Assembly (NCBI RefSeq): GCF_029081005.1
Contig: NZ_JAJQTQ010000016.1
Coordinates: 39,757-103,756, forward strand
Reading direction: 5' to 3'
DNA length: 64,000 bases
Source: Halomonas elongata
GTDB taxonomy: Bacteria > Pseudomonadota > Gammaproteobacteria > Pseudomonadales > Halomonadaceae
The notes beneath the pieces were generated by a model. The model saw nothing but the letters and a program-made list of their open reading frames with translations. It was not told the origin of the DNA and ran no database searches. Positions 1-9,483 of this stretch are shown piece by piece. Position numbers and translations under genes: made by a program. How positions within the stretch are numbered: position 1 is the stretch's first letter; each line of letters opens with the position of its first letter.

Positions 1-569
1 ACGCCGAGACTCGGCTGCTGGCCTCGGGGGCACGCACCAACCCGTGGTTCCAGGAATGTTCCGACAAGGTCATTGCGCCGGGCGAGCTGGTGGCCTTCGA
101 CACCGACATCGTCGGCTGTTTCGGCTATTACACCGATTTTTCGCGGACCTTCCATGTGCCCGGACGTGGTGGGCCCACCCAGGAACAGCAGCGGCTCTAT
201 CGTATGGCGGCCGATCAACTGGAAAGCAATATTGCCCTGCTCGATCCCGGCATGAGCTTTCGCGAGTATTCGCGCCGTGCCTGGCCGATTCCCCAGGGGT
301 ATCGCGAGAACCGTTATCTGGACATCGTGCATGGCTGCGGGATGACCGGTGAGTGGCCCCTGATCGCCCATGACATGGACTGGGACGACGTCGGCTACGA
401 CGGCCACATCGAGCCGGGCATGACCCTGTGCGTGGAAGCCTATATCGGGCACCGCGATGGCAGTGAAGGGGTCAAGCTCGAGGAGCAGGTATTGATTACC
501 GAACGGGGCATCGACCGCCTCTCGACCTATGGCTATGACGAGACACTGCTGGGCTCGCCAGCATCATGA
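1..569 (+). CDS. M24-family DddP-like metalloenzyme, 3' part (5' end outside window)
   Basis: Only the C-terminal 188 or so residues are present; the reading frame enters at base 3. The fold is the pita-bread M24 metallopeptidase family. The visible text (LLASGARTNPWFQEC, then AFDTDIVG, YTDFSRT, IVHGCGMT, LCVEAYIG, KLEEQV) resembles the DMSP lyase DddP more than aminopeptidase P or ectoine hydrolase. The six expected metal ligands are all there: two Asp in FDTD, Asp in TDFSR, His in VHG, Glu in VEA and Glu in LEEQ. By my recollection of DddP, the catalytic Asp (Asp377) lies six residues after the ligand His; here that position is Gly, so lyase activity is doubtful. A betaine-type binding protein starts 20 bases downstream, which suggests an osmolyte-related substrate. 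Family assignment is firm; the substrate is not known. Confidence 0.8.
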   Translation, partial: AETRLLASGARTNPWFQECSDKVIAPGELVAFDTDIVGCFGYYTDFSRTFHVPGRGGPTQEQQRLYRMAADQLESNIALLDPGMSFREYSRRAWPIPQGYRENRYLDIVHGCGMTGEWPLIAHDMDWDDVGYDGHIEPGMTLCVEAYIGHRDGSEGVKLEEQVLITERGIDRLSTYGYDETLLGSPAS

Positions 570-589
570 CCGTAAACGCAAGGAGACTC

Positions 590-1450
590 ATGAAATCGAT
601 CACTTCCCTCTTCGTTGCCCTCGGCGCCCTGGGGATTGCCGGCACGGCATCGGCCGACGAGAAACTGACCATCGGCACCAACAACTGGTCGGAGAACATC
701 GCCGTATCGCACCTGTGGCAACAGTTGCTGGAGGAACGCGGATATCGCGTTGCCCTGACCACGACGGGCAAGAGCATCATCTTCAGCGCGCTGGCCCAGC
801 GCGATATCGACATATCGCTGGAAGTCTGGCTGCCCAATGGTGATGCCCAGTACCTGGAGCCCTATCAGGATCGTATCGACGTCCATGACGCCTGGTACAA
901 CGGCGCCCAGGACGAGCTGGTGGTGCCGGCCTATCTCTCCGACATCGATACCATGGCGGACCTGAAGGCCAATGCCTCGCGATTCGAGTATCAGGGGGAG
1001 CCGACGATCATGGGCATCGAGTCGGGCTCTGCCATCGCGGGGGAAACGGAAACCGCCATCGAGCGCTATGACCTGCCGTTCCGCCAGTTGAACAGCTCGT
1101 CACCCGCCATGCTGGCCTCGCTCGAGGAGGCGTATCGCAAGGAGGCGCCCATCGCGGTCACCCTCTGGCAGCCGCACTGGGCCTATGCCGAGTATGACCT
1201 CAAGGCCATCGAGGATCCCAAAGAAGCCTATGGCGGCGGTGACGATATCAAGTGGATGTCCAAGGCCGGGTTCGCCGACGAACACCCCGAGGTGACGGAT
1301 ATCCTCAATGGCTGGCACATGAGCCATGCGCAGCTCTCGGACCTGATGCTGACCATCGAGGATGTCGGCAGCCCGGAAGAAGGGGTGCGTCGCTGGGTCG
1401 ACGACCATCCGGCACTCATCGAAGAGTGGCTGGGCGACGCCGATTCATAA
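590..1450 (+). CDS. Glycine betaine/choline-type ABC transporter substrate-binding protein (OpuAC family)
   Basis: A 286-residue periplasmic binding protein. The start at 590 is chosen because AAGGAG lies just upstream and the product then opens with a clean Sec signal (MKSITSLFVALGALGIAGTASA, cleaved before DEK); the in-frame ATG at 566 lacks both. The body shows the OpuAC pattern (LTIGTNNWSENIAVSHLWQ, then DISLEVWLPN, VTLWQPHWAY) with the Trp-rich segments that form the cage for quaternary ammonium groups in this family. It follows the DddP-like gene closely and is probably co-transcribed. No permease or ATPase gene follows, so it is an orphan binding protein here and its partners must lie upstream of the window or elsewhere. 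The substrate could be glycine betaine, choline, DMSP or a relative. Confidence 0.85.
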   Translation: MKSITSLFVALGALGIAGTASADEKLTIGTNNWSENIAVSHLWQQLLEERGYRVALTTTGKSIIFSALAQRDIDISLEVWLPNGDAQYLEPYQDRIDVHDAWYNGAQDELVVPAYLSDIDTMADLKANASRFEYQGEPTIMGIESGSAIAGETETAIERYDLPFRQLNSSSPAMLASLEEAYRKEAPIAVTLWQPHWAYAEYDLKAIEDPKEAYGGGDDIKWMSKAGFADEHPEVTDILNGWHMSHAQLSDLMLTIEDVGSPEEGVRRWVDDHPALIEEWLGDADS

Positions 1451-1579
1451 CGCGGAGCGCGTTCCCGGATCCATCCCGAATATCCCGTCACGCTTGGCGC
1501 CCGCCGTCGGCCGTATCGACCCGGTCGATTCGGTCGATTCGGTCGAGGGGCAGTCATGGTGAGGCGGGATACCTTTTTG

Positions 1580-1627
1580 TGCACGGTTTTGGTGCTTTTG
1601 CGGTTTTTTGCGCTCCATTTTGGTTCA
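1580..1627 (+). promoter_or_regulatory. Two NtrC-type enhancer boxes upstream of glnA
   Basis: Box 1 is TGCACG-N5-GGTGCT (1580-1596) and box 2 is CGCTCC-N5-GGTTCA (1611-1627), against the NtrC consensus TGCACC-N5-GGTGCA. Their centres are 31 bp apart, three helical turns, matching the paired strong enhancer sites known before enterobacterial glnA. They lie about 130-180 bp upstream of the sigma-54 promoter. Confidence 0.75.
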
Positions 1628-1757
1628 TGGCGGAGCGCCTGTGCCGCATCGATATAGGGCGGTCGGTGAACGAGCGTGGCACGAAAAATGCGTCTCCGGA
1701 ATTTTTCCTCTTCAAGATCAGTGTGCTATGCAGATATCTGGTTCGAATGCGCCATTT

Positions 1758-1773
1758 TGGCACGCTTTATGCT
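1758..1773 (+). promoter_or_regulatory. Sigma-54 promoter of glnA
   Basis: TGGCACGCTTTATGCT matches the -24/-12 consensus TGGCACG-N4-TTGCW except for one base in the -12 element. It would give a transcript start near 1785, leaving about 130 bases of leader before the glnA ATG. With the upstream NtrC boxes it points to nitrogen-limitation control. Confidence 0.8.
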
Positions 1774-1916
1774 TCTTCATCGCAAACGCCATGGTCGCCA
1801 CGGCGGTTGTGGGCAGCCAGCTTACGGCATGCTACAACATTCGCTACCCGACCAGCGGTCAAGACGCTTTGAATTCGCTTCAGAGTCAACGAGCCAAGCT
1901 CATTGTGGAGGACCTC

Positions 1917-3323
1917 ATGTCTGACAAGACACTCGCCCTGATTGAAGAACATGATGTGAAGTGGGTCGATCTGCGCTTCACCGACACCAAAGGCAAGGAA
2001 CAACACGTCACCATCCCGGCTCGCGATGTGGATGAAGAGTTCTTCGAGAACGGCCAGATGTTCGATGGCTCCTCCATCAATGGCTGGAAGGGGATCAACG
2101 AGTCGGACATGATCCTGCGCCCGGAGGATGGCACCGGCTTCCTCGACCCGTTCACCGAAGACGCCACCCTGGTACTGCGCTGCGACATCATCGAGCCGGC
2201 CACCATGCAGGGCTATGAGCGCGATCCGCGTTCCATCGCCAAGCGCGCCGAGGCGTATCTGGAGTCTTCCGGCCTGGGCGATACCGCTTTCTTCGGGCCG
2301 GAGCCCGAGTTCTTCGTCTTCGACGAGGTGCACTGGAAGGCCGACGCCGAAGGTGCCATGTACAAGATCAGCTCCGAAGAGGGGGCCTGGGCCACCGACC
2401 GTCAAGTCGAGGGCGGCAACATGGGCCACCGTCCGCGGGTCAAGGGCGGCTACTTCCCGGTGCCGCCGGTGGACAGCTTCCACGATATCCGTGGCGCGAT
2501 GTGCAACACCCTGGAGGCCATCGGCCAGAGCGTCGAAGTGCATCACCACGAGGTGTCCAACGCCGGCCAGAACGAAATCGGCGTCAAGTTCAACACCCTG
2601 GTGAAGAAGGCCGACGAGCTGCAGGAAATGAAGTACGTGGTGCACAACGTGGCCCACGCCTTCGGCAAGACCGCGACCTTCATGCCCAAGCCGGTGGTCG
2701 GCGACAACGGTTCCGGGATGCACGTCCACCAGTCTTTCTGGAAGGATGGCCAGAACCAGTTCGCCGGTGACGAGTACGCCGGTCTTTCCGAGATGGCCCT
2801 GTACTACATCGGTGGCATCATCAAGCACGCTCGTGCCCTCAACGCCTTCACCAACGCCTCTACCAACTCCTACAAGCGTCTGGTGCCGGGCTTCGAGGCG
2901 CCGGTGATGCTGGCTTACAGCGCGCGCAACCGCTCTGCGTCAATCCGTATCCCCTACACCGCCAGCCCGAAGGGCAAGCGTGTCGAGGCCCGCTTCCCGG
3001 ACCCGACTGCCAACCCCTACCTGTGCTTCGCGGCGATGCTGATGGCCGGTATCGATGGCATCAAGAACAAGATCCATCCCGGCGATGCCATGGACAAGAA
3101 CCTCTATGATCTGCCGCCGGAAGAGGGCAAGTCCGTCCCGACCGTGGCCGAGAGCCTCGATCAGGCGCTGGAAGCCCTGGACGCGGATCGCAGCTTCCTC
3201 ACTGAGGGTGGTGTCTTCACCGACGAGACGATCGATGCCTACATCGAGCTCAAGTCCGAGGATATCGAGCGTCTGCGCATGACGACTCACCCGATCGAGT
3301 TCGACATGTACTACAGCTGCTGA
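1917..3323 (+). CDS. glnA: Glutamine synthetase type I
   Basis: 468 residues, the standard length for GSI-beta. It makes glutamine from glutamate, ammonia and ATP in the cytoplasm as a dodecamer. The N-terminal beta-grasp domain carries FDGSSINGW; the catalytic domain carries the [10 protein letters not shown] ammonium/glutamate-site segment and the ATP-binding region. The adenylylation segment [10 protein letters not shown] is present with Tyr397, so the enzyme is expected to be controlled by GlnE. The start at 1917 follows GGAG and gives the usual N-terminus MSDKTLALI; the open frame extends far upstream, but that part overlaps the sigma-54 promoter and is not coding. Transcription is probably NtrC/sigma-54 dependent. 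A strong terminator follows. Confidence 0.98.
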   Translation: MSDKTLALIEEHDVKWVDLRFTDTKGKEQHVTIPARDVDEEFFENGQMFDGSSINGWKGINESDMILRPEDGTGFLDPFTEDATLVLRCDIIEPATMQGYERDPRSIAKRAEAYLESSGLGDTAFFGPEPEFFVFDEVHWKADAEGAMYKISSEEGAWATDRQVEGGNMGHRPRVKGGYFPVPPVDSFHDIRGAMCNTLEAIGQSVEVHHHEVSNAGQNEIGVKFNTLVKKADELQEMKYVVHNVAHAFGKTATFMPKPVVGDNGSGMHVHQSFWKDGQNQFAGDEYAGLSEMALYYIGGIIKHARALNAFTNASTNSYKRLVPGFEAPVMLAYSARNRSASIRIPYTASPKGKRVEARFPDPTANPYLCFAAMLMAGIDGIKNKIHPGDAMDKNLYDLPPEEGKSVPTVAESLDQALEALDADRSFLTEGGVFTDETIDAYIELKSEDIERLRMTTHPIEFDMYYSC

Positions 3324-3359
3324 TCGTCGGCGCTTCGGCGCCGCGCTACCGCGACAGCA

Positions 3360-3393
3360 AGAGGCGCGCCCCACCGGGCGCGCCTCTTTTTTT
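3360..3393 (+). terminator. Rho-independent terminator of glnA
   Basis: An 11-bp GC stem (GAGGCGCGCCC pairing with GGGCGCGCCTC) with a 4-base loop is followed by seven T residues. It separates glnA from the toxin-antitoxin pair and the glnLG operon. Confidence 0.92.
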
Positions 3394-3434
3394 CATCATG
3401 TTGTTTTCAAGTGCATGCTCTTTTGAGAGCTTTT

Positions 3435-3466
3435 ATATCAAATTGCCATGTATAGCATTTTGATAT
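3435..3466 (+). promoter_or_regulatory. Probable autoregulatory operator of the higBA pair
   Basis: An imperfect dyad, ATATCAAATTGC-N8-GCATTTTGATAT, matches at 11 of 12 positions and lies 33 bases before the toxin ATG in an AT-rich patch. HigA-type antitoxins usually bind such dyads over their own promoter; the assignment to HigA is inferred from position. Confidence 0.6.
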
Positions 3467-3498
3467 ATTCTTGCCCATGACGACACAGGGACGCGCGC

Positions 3499-3792
3499 AT
3501 GCACATCATCACGCAGAAGCGTATCTGGGAGGCCATGGAACAATGGTCGCAGACCGCCACTGCCCTGGAGGCATGGTATCGGGTCATGAAGGCCAGTGAG
3601 CCTGGAGACTTTGCGGCTATGAAGCGCATTTTCCCGGCAACCGACAAGGTGGGATGCCATCACGTCTTCGATATCGGTGGCAACAAGGTCAGGCTGATCG
3701 CCGTTGTGCATTATCGTGCAAAGCGCGTGTATATCCGCGCTATTCTCGACCATCGCGGGTATGACAAGGGCAAATGGAAGGAGTCGTCATGA
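3499..3792 (+). CDS. higB: HigB-family toxin (ribosome-dependent mRNA interferase)
   Basis: 97 residues, typical of the HigB_toxin family. The opening MHIITQKRIWEAM and the central HHVFDIGGNKVRLIAVVHY and VYIRAILDHRGYDKG segments match the E. coli HigB (YgjN) type, including the C-terminal Arg and His-x-x-Tyr-Asp that form the RNase site in the RelE/HigB fold. In this family the toxin cleaves mRNA on translating ribosomes. The toxin gene comes first and overlaps the antitoxin by four bases (ATGA), the usual hig order. The pair sits between glnA and glnLG, where a stable core locus would be expected to have only the DUF4124 gene. Confidence 0.88.
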   Translation: MHIITQKRIWEAMEQWSQTATALEAWYRVMKASEPGDFAAMKRIFPATDKVGCHHVFDIGGNKVRLIAVVHYRAKRVYIRAILDHRGYDKGKWKESS

Positions 3793-4238
3793 ACGCTACC
3801 CTCGATCAAGCGGCCATGCACTGGGCATACATTGCGCCTCTGCTCACCGAGCCCGAGAACGATGCGGAGTATGCCGCCAAGGTAGAGGCACTGGACGACC
3901 TCGTCGACATGGTGGGCGATGACGAGGAGCATCCACTGGCCGGTCTTGCCGCTCGTCTGGGGGATCTTATCGAAGCCTACGATGAGAAACACCGGCCCAT
4001 GCCTCAGGCATCCGGAACCGACGTGCTGAGGTATCTCATGCAAGCGCATGAGGTGACGCAGAGTGAGCTTCCCGAGGTCGGCGCACAGCCGGTGGTTTCG
4101 GCCATCCTTTCCGGCAAGCGCTCCTTGAACTGGCGTCAGATATGCGCACTGTCCGATCGCTTCGGGGTGCCGACGGATGTGTTCAAGGAGCCGCCTTCCC
4201 GAGCGTTTCCCGACCCTTCGATGACCGGGAGATCATGA
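3789..4238 (+). CDS. higA: HigA-family antitoxin with helix-turn-helix domain
   Basis: 149 residues. The C-terminal half is a helix-turn-helix of the HigA (YgjM) type (VLRYLMQAHEVTQSELPEVG, then VVSAILSGKRSLNWRQICALSDRFGV); the acidic N-terminal half probably wraps the toxin. The ATG at 3789 is chosen over the in-frame ATG at 3774 because AAGGAG precedes it and it gives the four-base overlap with higB. The antitoxin should neutralise HigB and repress the operon through the upstream dyad. Its stop overlaps the next gene's ATG (4235), so translation may be coupled into the DUF4124 gene. Confidence 0.87.
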   Translation: MNATLDQAAMHWAYIAPLLTEPENDAEYAAKVEALDDLVDMVGDDEEHPLAGLAARLGDLIEAYDEKHRPMPQASGTDVLRYLMQAHEVTQSELPEVGAQPVVSAILSGKRSLNWRQICALSDRFGVPTDVFKEPPSRAFPDPSMTGRS

Positions 4239-4834
4239 GCAGGGAATCCATGAAGAGGGCGCGTCTGGTGCGGTTCATCGGGTTGTGGGTGGCGCTGCTG
4301 GTGAGCTCGTCGGCTTCTGCCGAAACCCTCTACCGCACCATCGATGCACGGGGCCATGTGTTCTTCACCGATGATCCCTCGCGGGGCGGCGAGCCGGTCG
4401 AGTTTGCGCCGATCAGCGTGGTGCCGTCGCTGCCGCCATCGCCAACATTGACGCGTGCCGCCCCGGACCGCGACGGCACACCTCCCCCGACGTATGAGGC
4501 TTTCGCGATTGCCTCGCCCGGAGACGAAACCACTCTGCCCACCGGGGCCGCCGGCGATGTACGGGTACACCTCGAACTCCGGCCGGCATTGCGGGAAGGG
4601 CACCGGTTGCGTCTGCTGCTCGATGGGGAGATCGCGCGGCCCGCCTCGCGCGAGCCGCTCATCGAGCTCACCAATCTGGCGCGTGGCGAGCACCGGTTGC
4701 GGGCGGAACTGCTCGACGGCCGCGGCCAGGTGCTGCGGCGCACCCCCGCGGTGACACTTCATGTGCAACGGGCCAGCGTGAATCTGCCTCAGAATCCCCA
4801 ACCCCCCGATTCCCGCGGCCAGGCCGATCATTGA
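4235..4834 (+). CDS. DUF4124-containing secreted protein next to glnL
   Basis: About 199 residues. An N-terminal basic stretch and hydrophobic helix ending in SSASA form a signal peptide, followed by the DUF4124 pattern ETLYRTIDARGHVFFTDDP (residues about 30-60). A Pro-rich linker follows, then a second small beta-rich domain with the look of an Ig-like/cadherin fold. Similar proteins are common between glnA and glnL in gammaproteobacteria, where their role is not known. The ATG at 4235 overlaps the antitoxin stop; the ATG at 4250 with AGGGA upstream is an equally reasonable start. The end of the gene is followed directly by the NtrC sites of the glnL promoter. Confidence 0.82.
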   Translation: MSRESMKRARLVRFIGLWVALLVSSSASAETLYRTIDARGHVFFTDDPSRGGEPVEFAPISVVPSLPPSPTLTRAAPDRDGTPPPTYEAFAIASPGDETTLPTGAAGDVRVHLELRPALREGHRLRLLLDGEIARPASREPLIELTNLARGEHRLRAELLDGRGQVLRRTPAVTLHVQRASVNLPQNPQPPDSRGQADH

Positions 4835-4862
4835 GAGGACGCCGGCTGCCCAGGATCGTGCA

Positions 4863-4905
4863 TGCACCATAATAGTGCACTAGGATGGTGCACAGTCCTG
4901 GTGCT
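4863..4905 (+). promoter_or_regulatory. Three overlapping NtrC boxes with 13-bp spacing upstream of glnL
   Basis: Three consecutive dyads share half-sites: TGCACC-N5-AGTGCA (4863-4879), TGCACT-N5-GGTGCA (4876-4892) and TGCACA-N5-GGTGCT (4889-4905). Each begins exactly 13 bp after the previous one. The first two are near-perfect to the NtrC consensus. The array ends about 40 bp before the sigma-54 promoter. Confidence 0.8.
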
Positions 4906-4943
4906 CGCTGCCCACCAGCGCCCGCATGTCGGCCGTACCGAAG

Positions 4944-4959
4944 TGGCGCGCTTCTTGCA
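4944..4959 (+). promoter_or_regulatory. Sigma-54 promoter of glnL-glnG
   Basis: TGGCGCGCTTCTTGCA fits TGGCACG-N4-TTGCW with one mismatch, in the -24 element. It predicts a transcript start near 4971 and so decides the glnL start in favour of the ATG at 5007 over the ATG at 4926. Confidence 0.8.
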
Positions 4960-5006
4960 CCGGACTTCTCCAGTTGGAAACTTCTTCGTGCATCGCGGGA
5001 TCGTCC

Positions 5007-6045
5007 ATGTATCAACGTTTGATGGAACACCTCACCACCGCCGTCCTCCTGCTGGACGGCCGGCTGCGGCTGCAATGGATGAACCCGGCGGCCGAGGCGC
5101 TGTTGGCGCTCAGCCGCTCGCGGGTGACGGGCCAGTCTCTGCCTGAGCTGGTCGTCGGCGAGGAGGACATCGGCGAGCTGCTGGCCAAGGCGAGGGACGA
5201 GTTTCATCCCTTCACCCAGCGCGAGGCGCGCCTGACCCTGGTCACCGGGGATGTGCTGACCGTGGACTACACCGTCACGCCCCTGACCCGGGACGAGCTC
5301 TTGCTGGAAGTGGAGCCTCGCGACCGACTGCTGCGCATTTCCCGGGAGGAGGCCCTGCAGACGCGCCAGGAAACCATCAAGGTGCTGGCGCGAGGTCTGG
5401 CCCATGAAGTCAAGAATCCTCTCGGGGGCATTCGTGGCGCGGCCCAGTTGCTGGAGCGCGATCTCGACAGCCCGCAGCTCACCGAATTCACCCGAATCAT
5501 CGTCGAAGAGGTCGATCGCCTGCGCGACATGGTGGATGCGATGCTCGGGCCGAACCAGGTCGAGCGTCATGAGCCGCTGAACATCCACAAGGTGCTGGAG
5601 CGGGTGCGCTCGCTGCTGTCCGTCGAGCATCCGAGCGTGACGATCATTCGGGATTACGACCCGAGCCTGCCGGACCTCGTCGGCGACGAGTCGCAGATGA
5701 TCCAGGCCATGCTCAATGTGGCGCGCAATGCCGTCGAAGCCATGACCGAGGCCGATGTGCCGGCTCCCAGCCTGATGCTGCGGACGCGCGCCCGACGCCA
5801 GTTCACCCTGGGGGCCGAGCGGCATCGGCTGGTCTGCGAGGTGTCGATCATCGACAACGGCCCGGGCATTCCCGAGCGACTGCGCGAAACCCTGTTCTAC
5901 CCGATGGTCTCGGGGCGTGCCGAGGGCAGTGGACTGGGGCTGTCCATCGCCCAGTCGATCCTTCATCAGCACCAGGGGCTGATCGAATGCGATTCCGCGC
6001 CCGGCCACACCGAATTCCGCCTGCTGATACCGCTGGAGAGATCCC

Positions 6046-6053
<8 letters not shown>
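5007..6053 (+). CDS. glnL: Nitrogen regulation sensor kinase/phosphatase NtrB
   Basis: 348 residues, matching E. coli GlnL (349). It controls NtrC phosphorylation in response to PII. A PAS domain covers residues about 5-110 (LMEHLTTAVLLLDGRLRLQWMNPAA). The H-box RGLAHEVKNPLGGIRGAAQLL carries the phospho-acceptor His133. The ATPase domain shows the N-box NVARNAVEAM, G1 DNGPGIPE and G2 GSGLGLSIAQSI. There is no membrane segment, so it is cytoplasmic. The start was moved from the first in-frame ATG (4926) to 5007 because the former lies upstream of the sigma-54 promoter. It overlaps glnG by eight bases. Confidence 0.95.
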
Positions 6054-7450
<1,397 letters not shown>

Positions 7451-7452
<2 letters not shown>

Positions 7453-7506
7453 GCCACGAGCCACGAGCCACGAGCCACGAGCCACGAGCCACGAGCCACG
7501 GGCTAC
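7451..7506. repeat. Heptanucleotide tandem repeat GAGCCAC x7 at the glnG stop
   Basis: Seven perfect head-to-tail copies of GAGCCAC run from 7451 to 7499, then a degenerate copy GGGCTAC (7500-7506). The first two bases belong to the glnG stop codon. A related GAGCTACGAGC string recurs at 7584-7593 just before the terminator. There are no spacers, so this is a simple repeat and not a CRISPR. Confidence 0.95.
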
Positions 7507-7594
7507 GAGCAGGAAGCTTCAGCTCTGGAGGCGGTTGTCGGGGTTCGGATCTCGCATCTCGCTGCTCGTATGCGTTGGGTTTCGAGCTACGAGC

Positions 7595-7623
7595 GAGGGG
7601 CGCCGGTCATGCCGGCGCCCCTC
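7595..7623. terminator. Bidirectional terminator between glnG and the aminopeptidase gene
   Basis: A 12-bp perfect GC stem (GAGGGGCGCCGG with CCGGCGCCCCTC) has a 5-base loop and lies between convergent genes. There is no T-run, only GTTGTTG on the plus side. Confidence 0.75.
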
Positions 7624-7662
7624 GTTGTTGCGGGACAGCTCGATGGTAGGGCAGAAGCTTTC

Positions 7663-9480
7663 CTAGCCGCGTTCGAGCGGCTGGGTGCGCTTCTCGAGCC
7701 AGGCCAGGGCGTCGCCCTCGAGCTTGGGCGCGAGTCGTTCGCGGACCTCGGCGTGGTAGGCGTCGAGCCAGTCGATTTCGCTGTCGTCGAGCAGGGAGGG
7801 CTCGATGCAGCGGGTGTCGATGGGGCACAGCGTCAGGGTCTCGAACCGCAGGAAGTCACCGAACTCGCTCTCGGCGGCGGGACGGTTGGCGACCAGGTTC
7901 TCGATGCGGATGCCCCACTGGCCCGGGCGGTAAACGCCGGGCTCGATGGAAGTGATCATGCCGGGCTGCATGGCGGTATGCGGCGCCACCGGGGCGTGCC
8001 AGGCGATCACCTGCGGCCCTTCGTGAACATTGAGGAAGTAACCTACGCCATGGCCGGTGCCGTGGCCGTAGTCGCGTCCGCTGGTCCACAGGGGCGCGCG
8101 GGCGATGGGATCGAGCTGCGCCGAGGGAATGCCGCGCGGGAAGTGAGCACGGGACAGCGCAATGGTGCCCTTGAGCACCAGGGTGTAGTCCTTGCGGTGG
8201 GCATCGCTGATGCGGCCCACCGGGACCACCCGGGTGATGTCGGTGGTGCCGCCCGGGTACTGGCCGCCGGAGTCGATCAGCAGTAGACCGTCGCCTTCGA
8301 TGGTGGCGTGGGCCTCCGGCGTGGCGTGGTAGTGCGGCAGGGCGCCGTTGGCGTTGAAGGCGGCGATGGTGGAGAAACTGCGGCTGACGAAACCGGGGCG
8401 ACGGGCGCGGGCGGCAGTAAGTTCCTCGTCGACGGTCAGCTCGGTGACCGTCTCGCCGCGCTCGAGTGCCGCTTCCAGCCAGGCGAAGAAGTTGCACAGC
8501 GCCGCGCCGTCCTCCTCCATGGCATGACGCACCTGGGCCAGGTCGGCGTCGCTCTTGCGGCCCTTGGCCAGGGTGCTGGGCTGGAAGGCCTCGACCAGGG
8601 TGGCGCCGTCCGGCAGGGCCTCCCGAGTGCCCAGGGTCAGCTTGGCCGGGTCGAGCAGTATCCTGGACTCGGTGGTCAGCTCGCCGAGGCGGTGATGCCA
8701 GTCGGCGTAGTCCGCCACCGCGATGCCGTCGTCGGCCAGCGCCGCCGTGAGTTCGTCGTCGAGCTTGCCGGGGGCGACGAACAACGTGGCCGTCTGGCGG
8801 CCGATCAGCAGGTGGGCGAGGAAGACCGGATTGAAGTCGACATCGTCGCCGCGCAGTTGGGTCAGCCAGGCGATGTCGTCGAGGGTCGAGATCGGGTGCC
8901 AGTCGGCCTCGTGCTCGGCCATGGTCTCGCGTATCCGGGCCAGCCGCTCGCCGCGGCTCTCGTCCAGGTAGGCCCTGTCATGGGCGTAGATCGGCGCCTC
9001 GGGCAGCGATGGGCGGTTGGGCCAGATGGTGTCGAGCAGGTCCAGGTCGCCGCGCAGGCGAATGCCGGACGGCGACAGCGCCTCTTCCAGGCGCCGAGCG
9101 CTGGCCAGAGCGACGACATCGGCGTCGAAGCCCAGGGTGGCACCGGAGTCGAGCTGTTCGGCCAGCCACTGCATGGGGGCATCGCTCTGGCCGGGATGCA
9201 GTTTCATCAGCTCGATGCCGGTGCCGGCCAGTTGCGCCTCGGCCTGCACCCAGTAGCGGCTGTCGACCCAGACACCGGCGGCGTGCCGGGTGACCACCAG
9301 GGTGCCCACCGAGCCGTCGAAACCGGACAGCCAGGCCCGGCCGGCCCAGTGTTCCGGCAGATACTCGGAATTGTGCGGATCGGAGGACGGCAGCCACCAG
9401 GCGTCGATGCCGTGCTCGTGCATGGCGTTGCGCAAGGCCGCCAGGCGTTCCGCCGGGGTGTTGGGGGCTTCACTGGACAT
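7663..9480 (-). CDS. Xaa-Pro aminopeptidase (M24B, three-domain aminopeptidase P type)
   Basis: 605 residues, the length of the cytosolic XPNPEP1-like type rather than the 440-residue E. coli PepP. Two creatinase-like N-terminal domains (about 10-150 and 160-310) precede the M24 catalytic domain (about 320-535) and a C-terminal tail. The metal ligands are visible in LIDSGGQYPGGTTDITR (two Asp), GTGHGVGYFLNVHEGP (His), ITSIEPGVY (Glu) and IRIENL (Glu). It removes N-terminal residues before proline. There is no signal peptide, so it is cytoplasmic. The start at 9480 follows GGAG. It lies three bases after the peptide transporter gene and is surely co-transcribed, which points to use of imported proline-containing peptides. 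Confidence 0.93.
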   Translation of the reverse strand: MSSEAPNTPAERLAALRNAMHEHGIDAWWLPSSDPHNSEYLPEHWAGRAWLSGFDGSVGTLVVTRHAAGVWVDSRYWVQAEAQLAGTGIELMKLHPGQSDAPMQWLAEQLDSGATLGFDADVVALASARRLEEALSPSGIRLRGDLDLLDTIWPNRPSLPEAPIYAHDRAYLDESRGERLARIRETMAEHEADWHPISTLDDIAWLTQLRGDDVDFNPVFLAHLLIGRQTATLFVAPGKLDDELTAALADDGIAVADYADWHHRLGELTTESRILLDPAKLTLGTREALPDGATLVEAFQPSTLAKGRKSDADLAQVRHAMEEDGAALCNFFAWLEAALERGETVTELTVDEELTAARARRPGFVSRSFSTIAAFNANGALPHYHATPEAHATIEGDGLLLIDSGGQYPGGTTDITRVVPVGRISDAHRKDYTLVLKGTIALSRAHFPRGIPSAQLDPIARAPLWTSGRDYGHGTGHGVGYFLNVHEGPQVIAWHAPVAPHTAMQPGMITSIEPGVYRPGQWGIRIENLVANRPAAESEFGDFLRFETLTLCPIDTRCIEPSLLDDSEIDWLDAYHAEVRERLAPKLEGDALAWLEKRTQPLERG

Positions 9481-9483
9481 GGA

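Larger units (their letters stand above)
1451..1916. other. Long regulatory intergenic region upstream of glnA
   Basis: This 466-base stretch has no convincing gene. It holds a 9-bp direct repeat GGTCGATTC (1523-1531 and 1532-1540, with a partial third copy to 1549), two NtrC-type boxes, an NtrC-like dyad (1748-1764) overlapping the -24 element, and a sigma-54 promoter. The open frame running into glnA from 1608 is an accidental upstream extension. Confidence 0.8.

Noticed and set aside
1..569. Ectoine hydrolase (DoeA/EutD) for the partial M24 gene
   Set aside because: The visible C-terminal text matches DddP-type segments better, and no other doe genes follow.
1608..1916. An in-frame extension of glnA giving a 571-residue protein
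   Set aside because: The extension covers the sigma-54 promoter, lacks homology to GlnA N-termini and would precede the normal MSDKT start with its ribosome binding site.
4926..5006. An earlier ATG for glnL
   Set aside because: It lies upstream of the sigma-54 promoter at 4944-4959, and the 5007 start gives the standard GlnL length.
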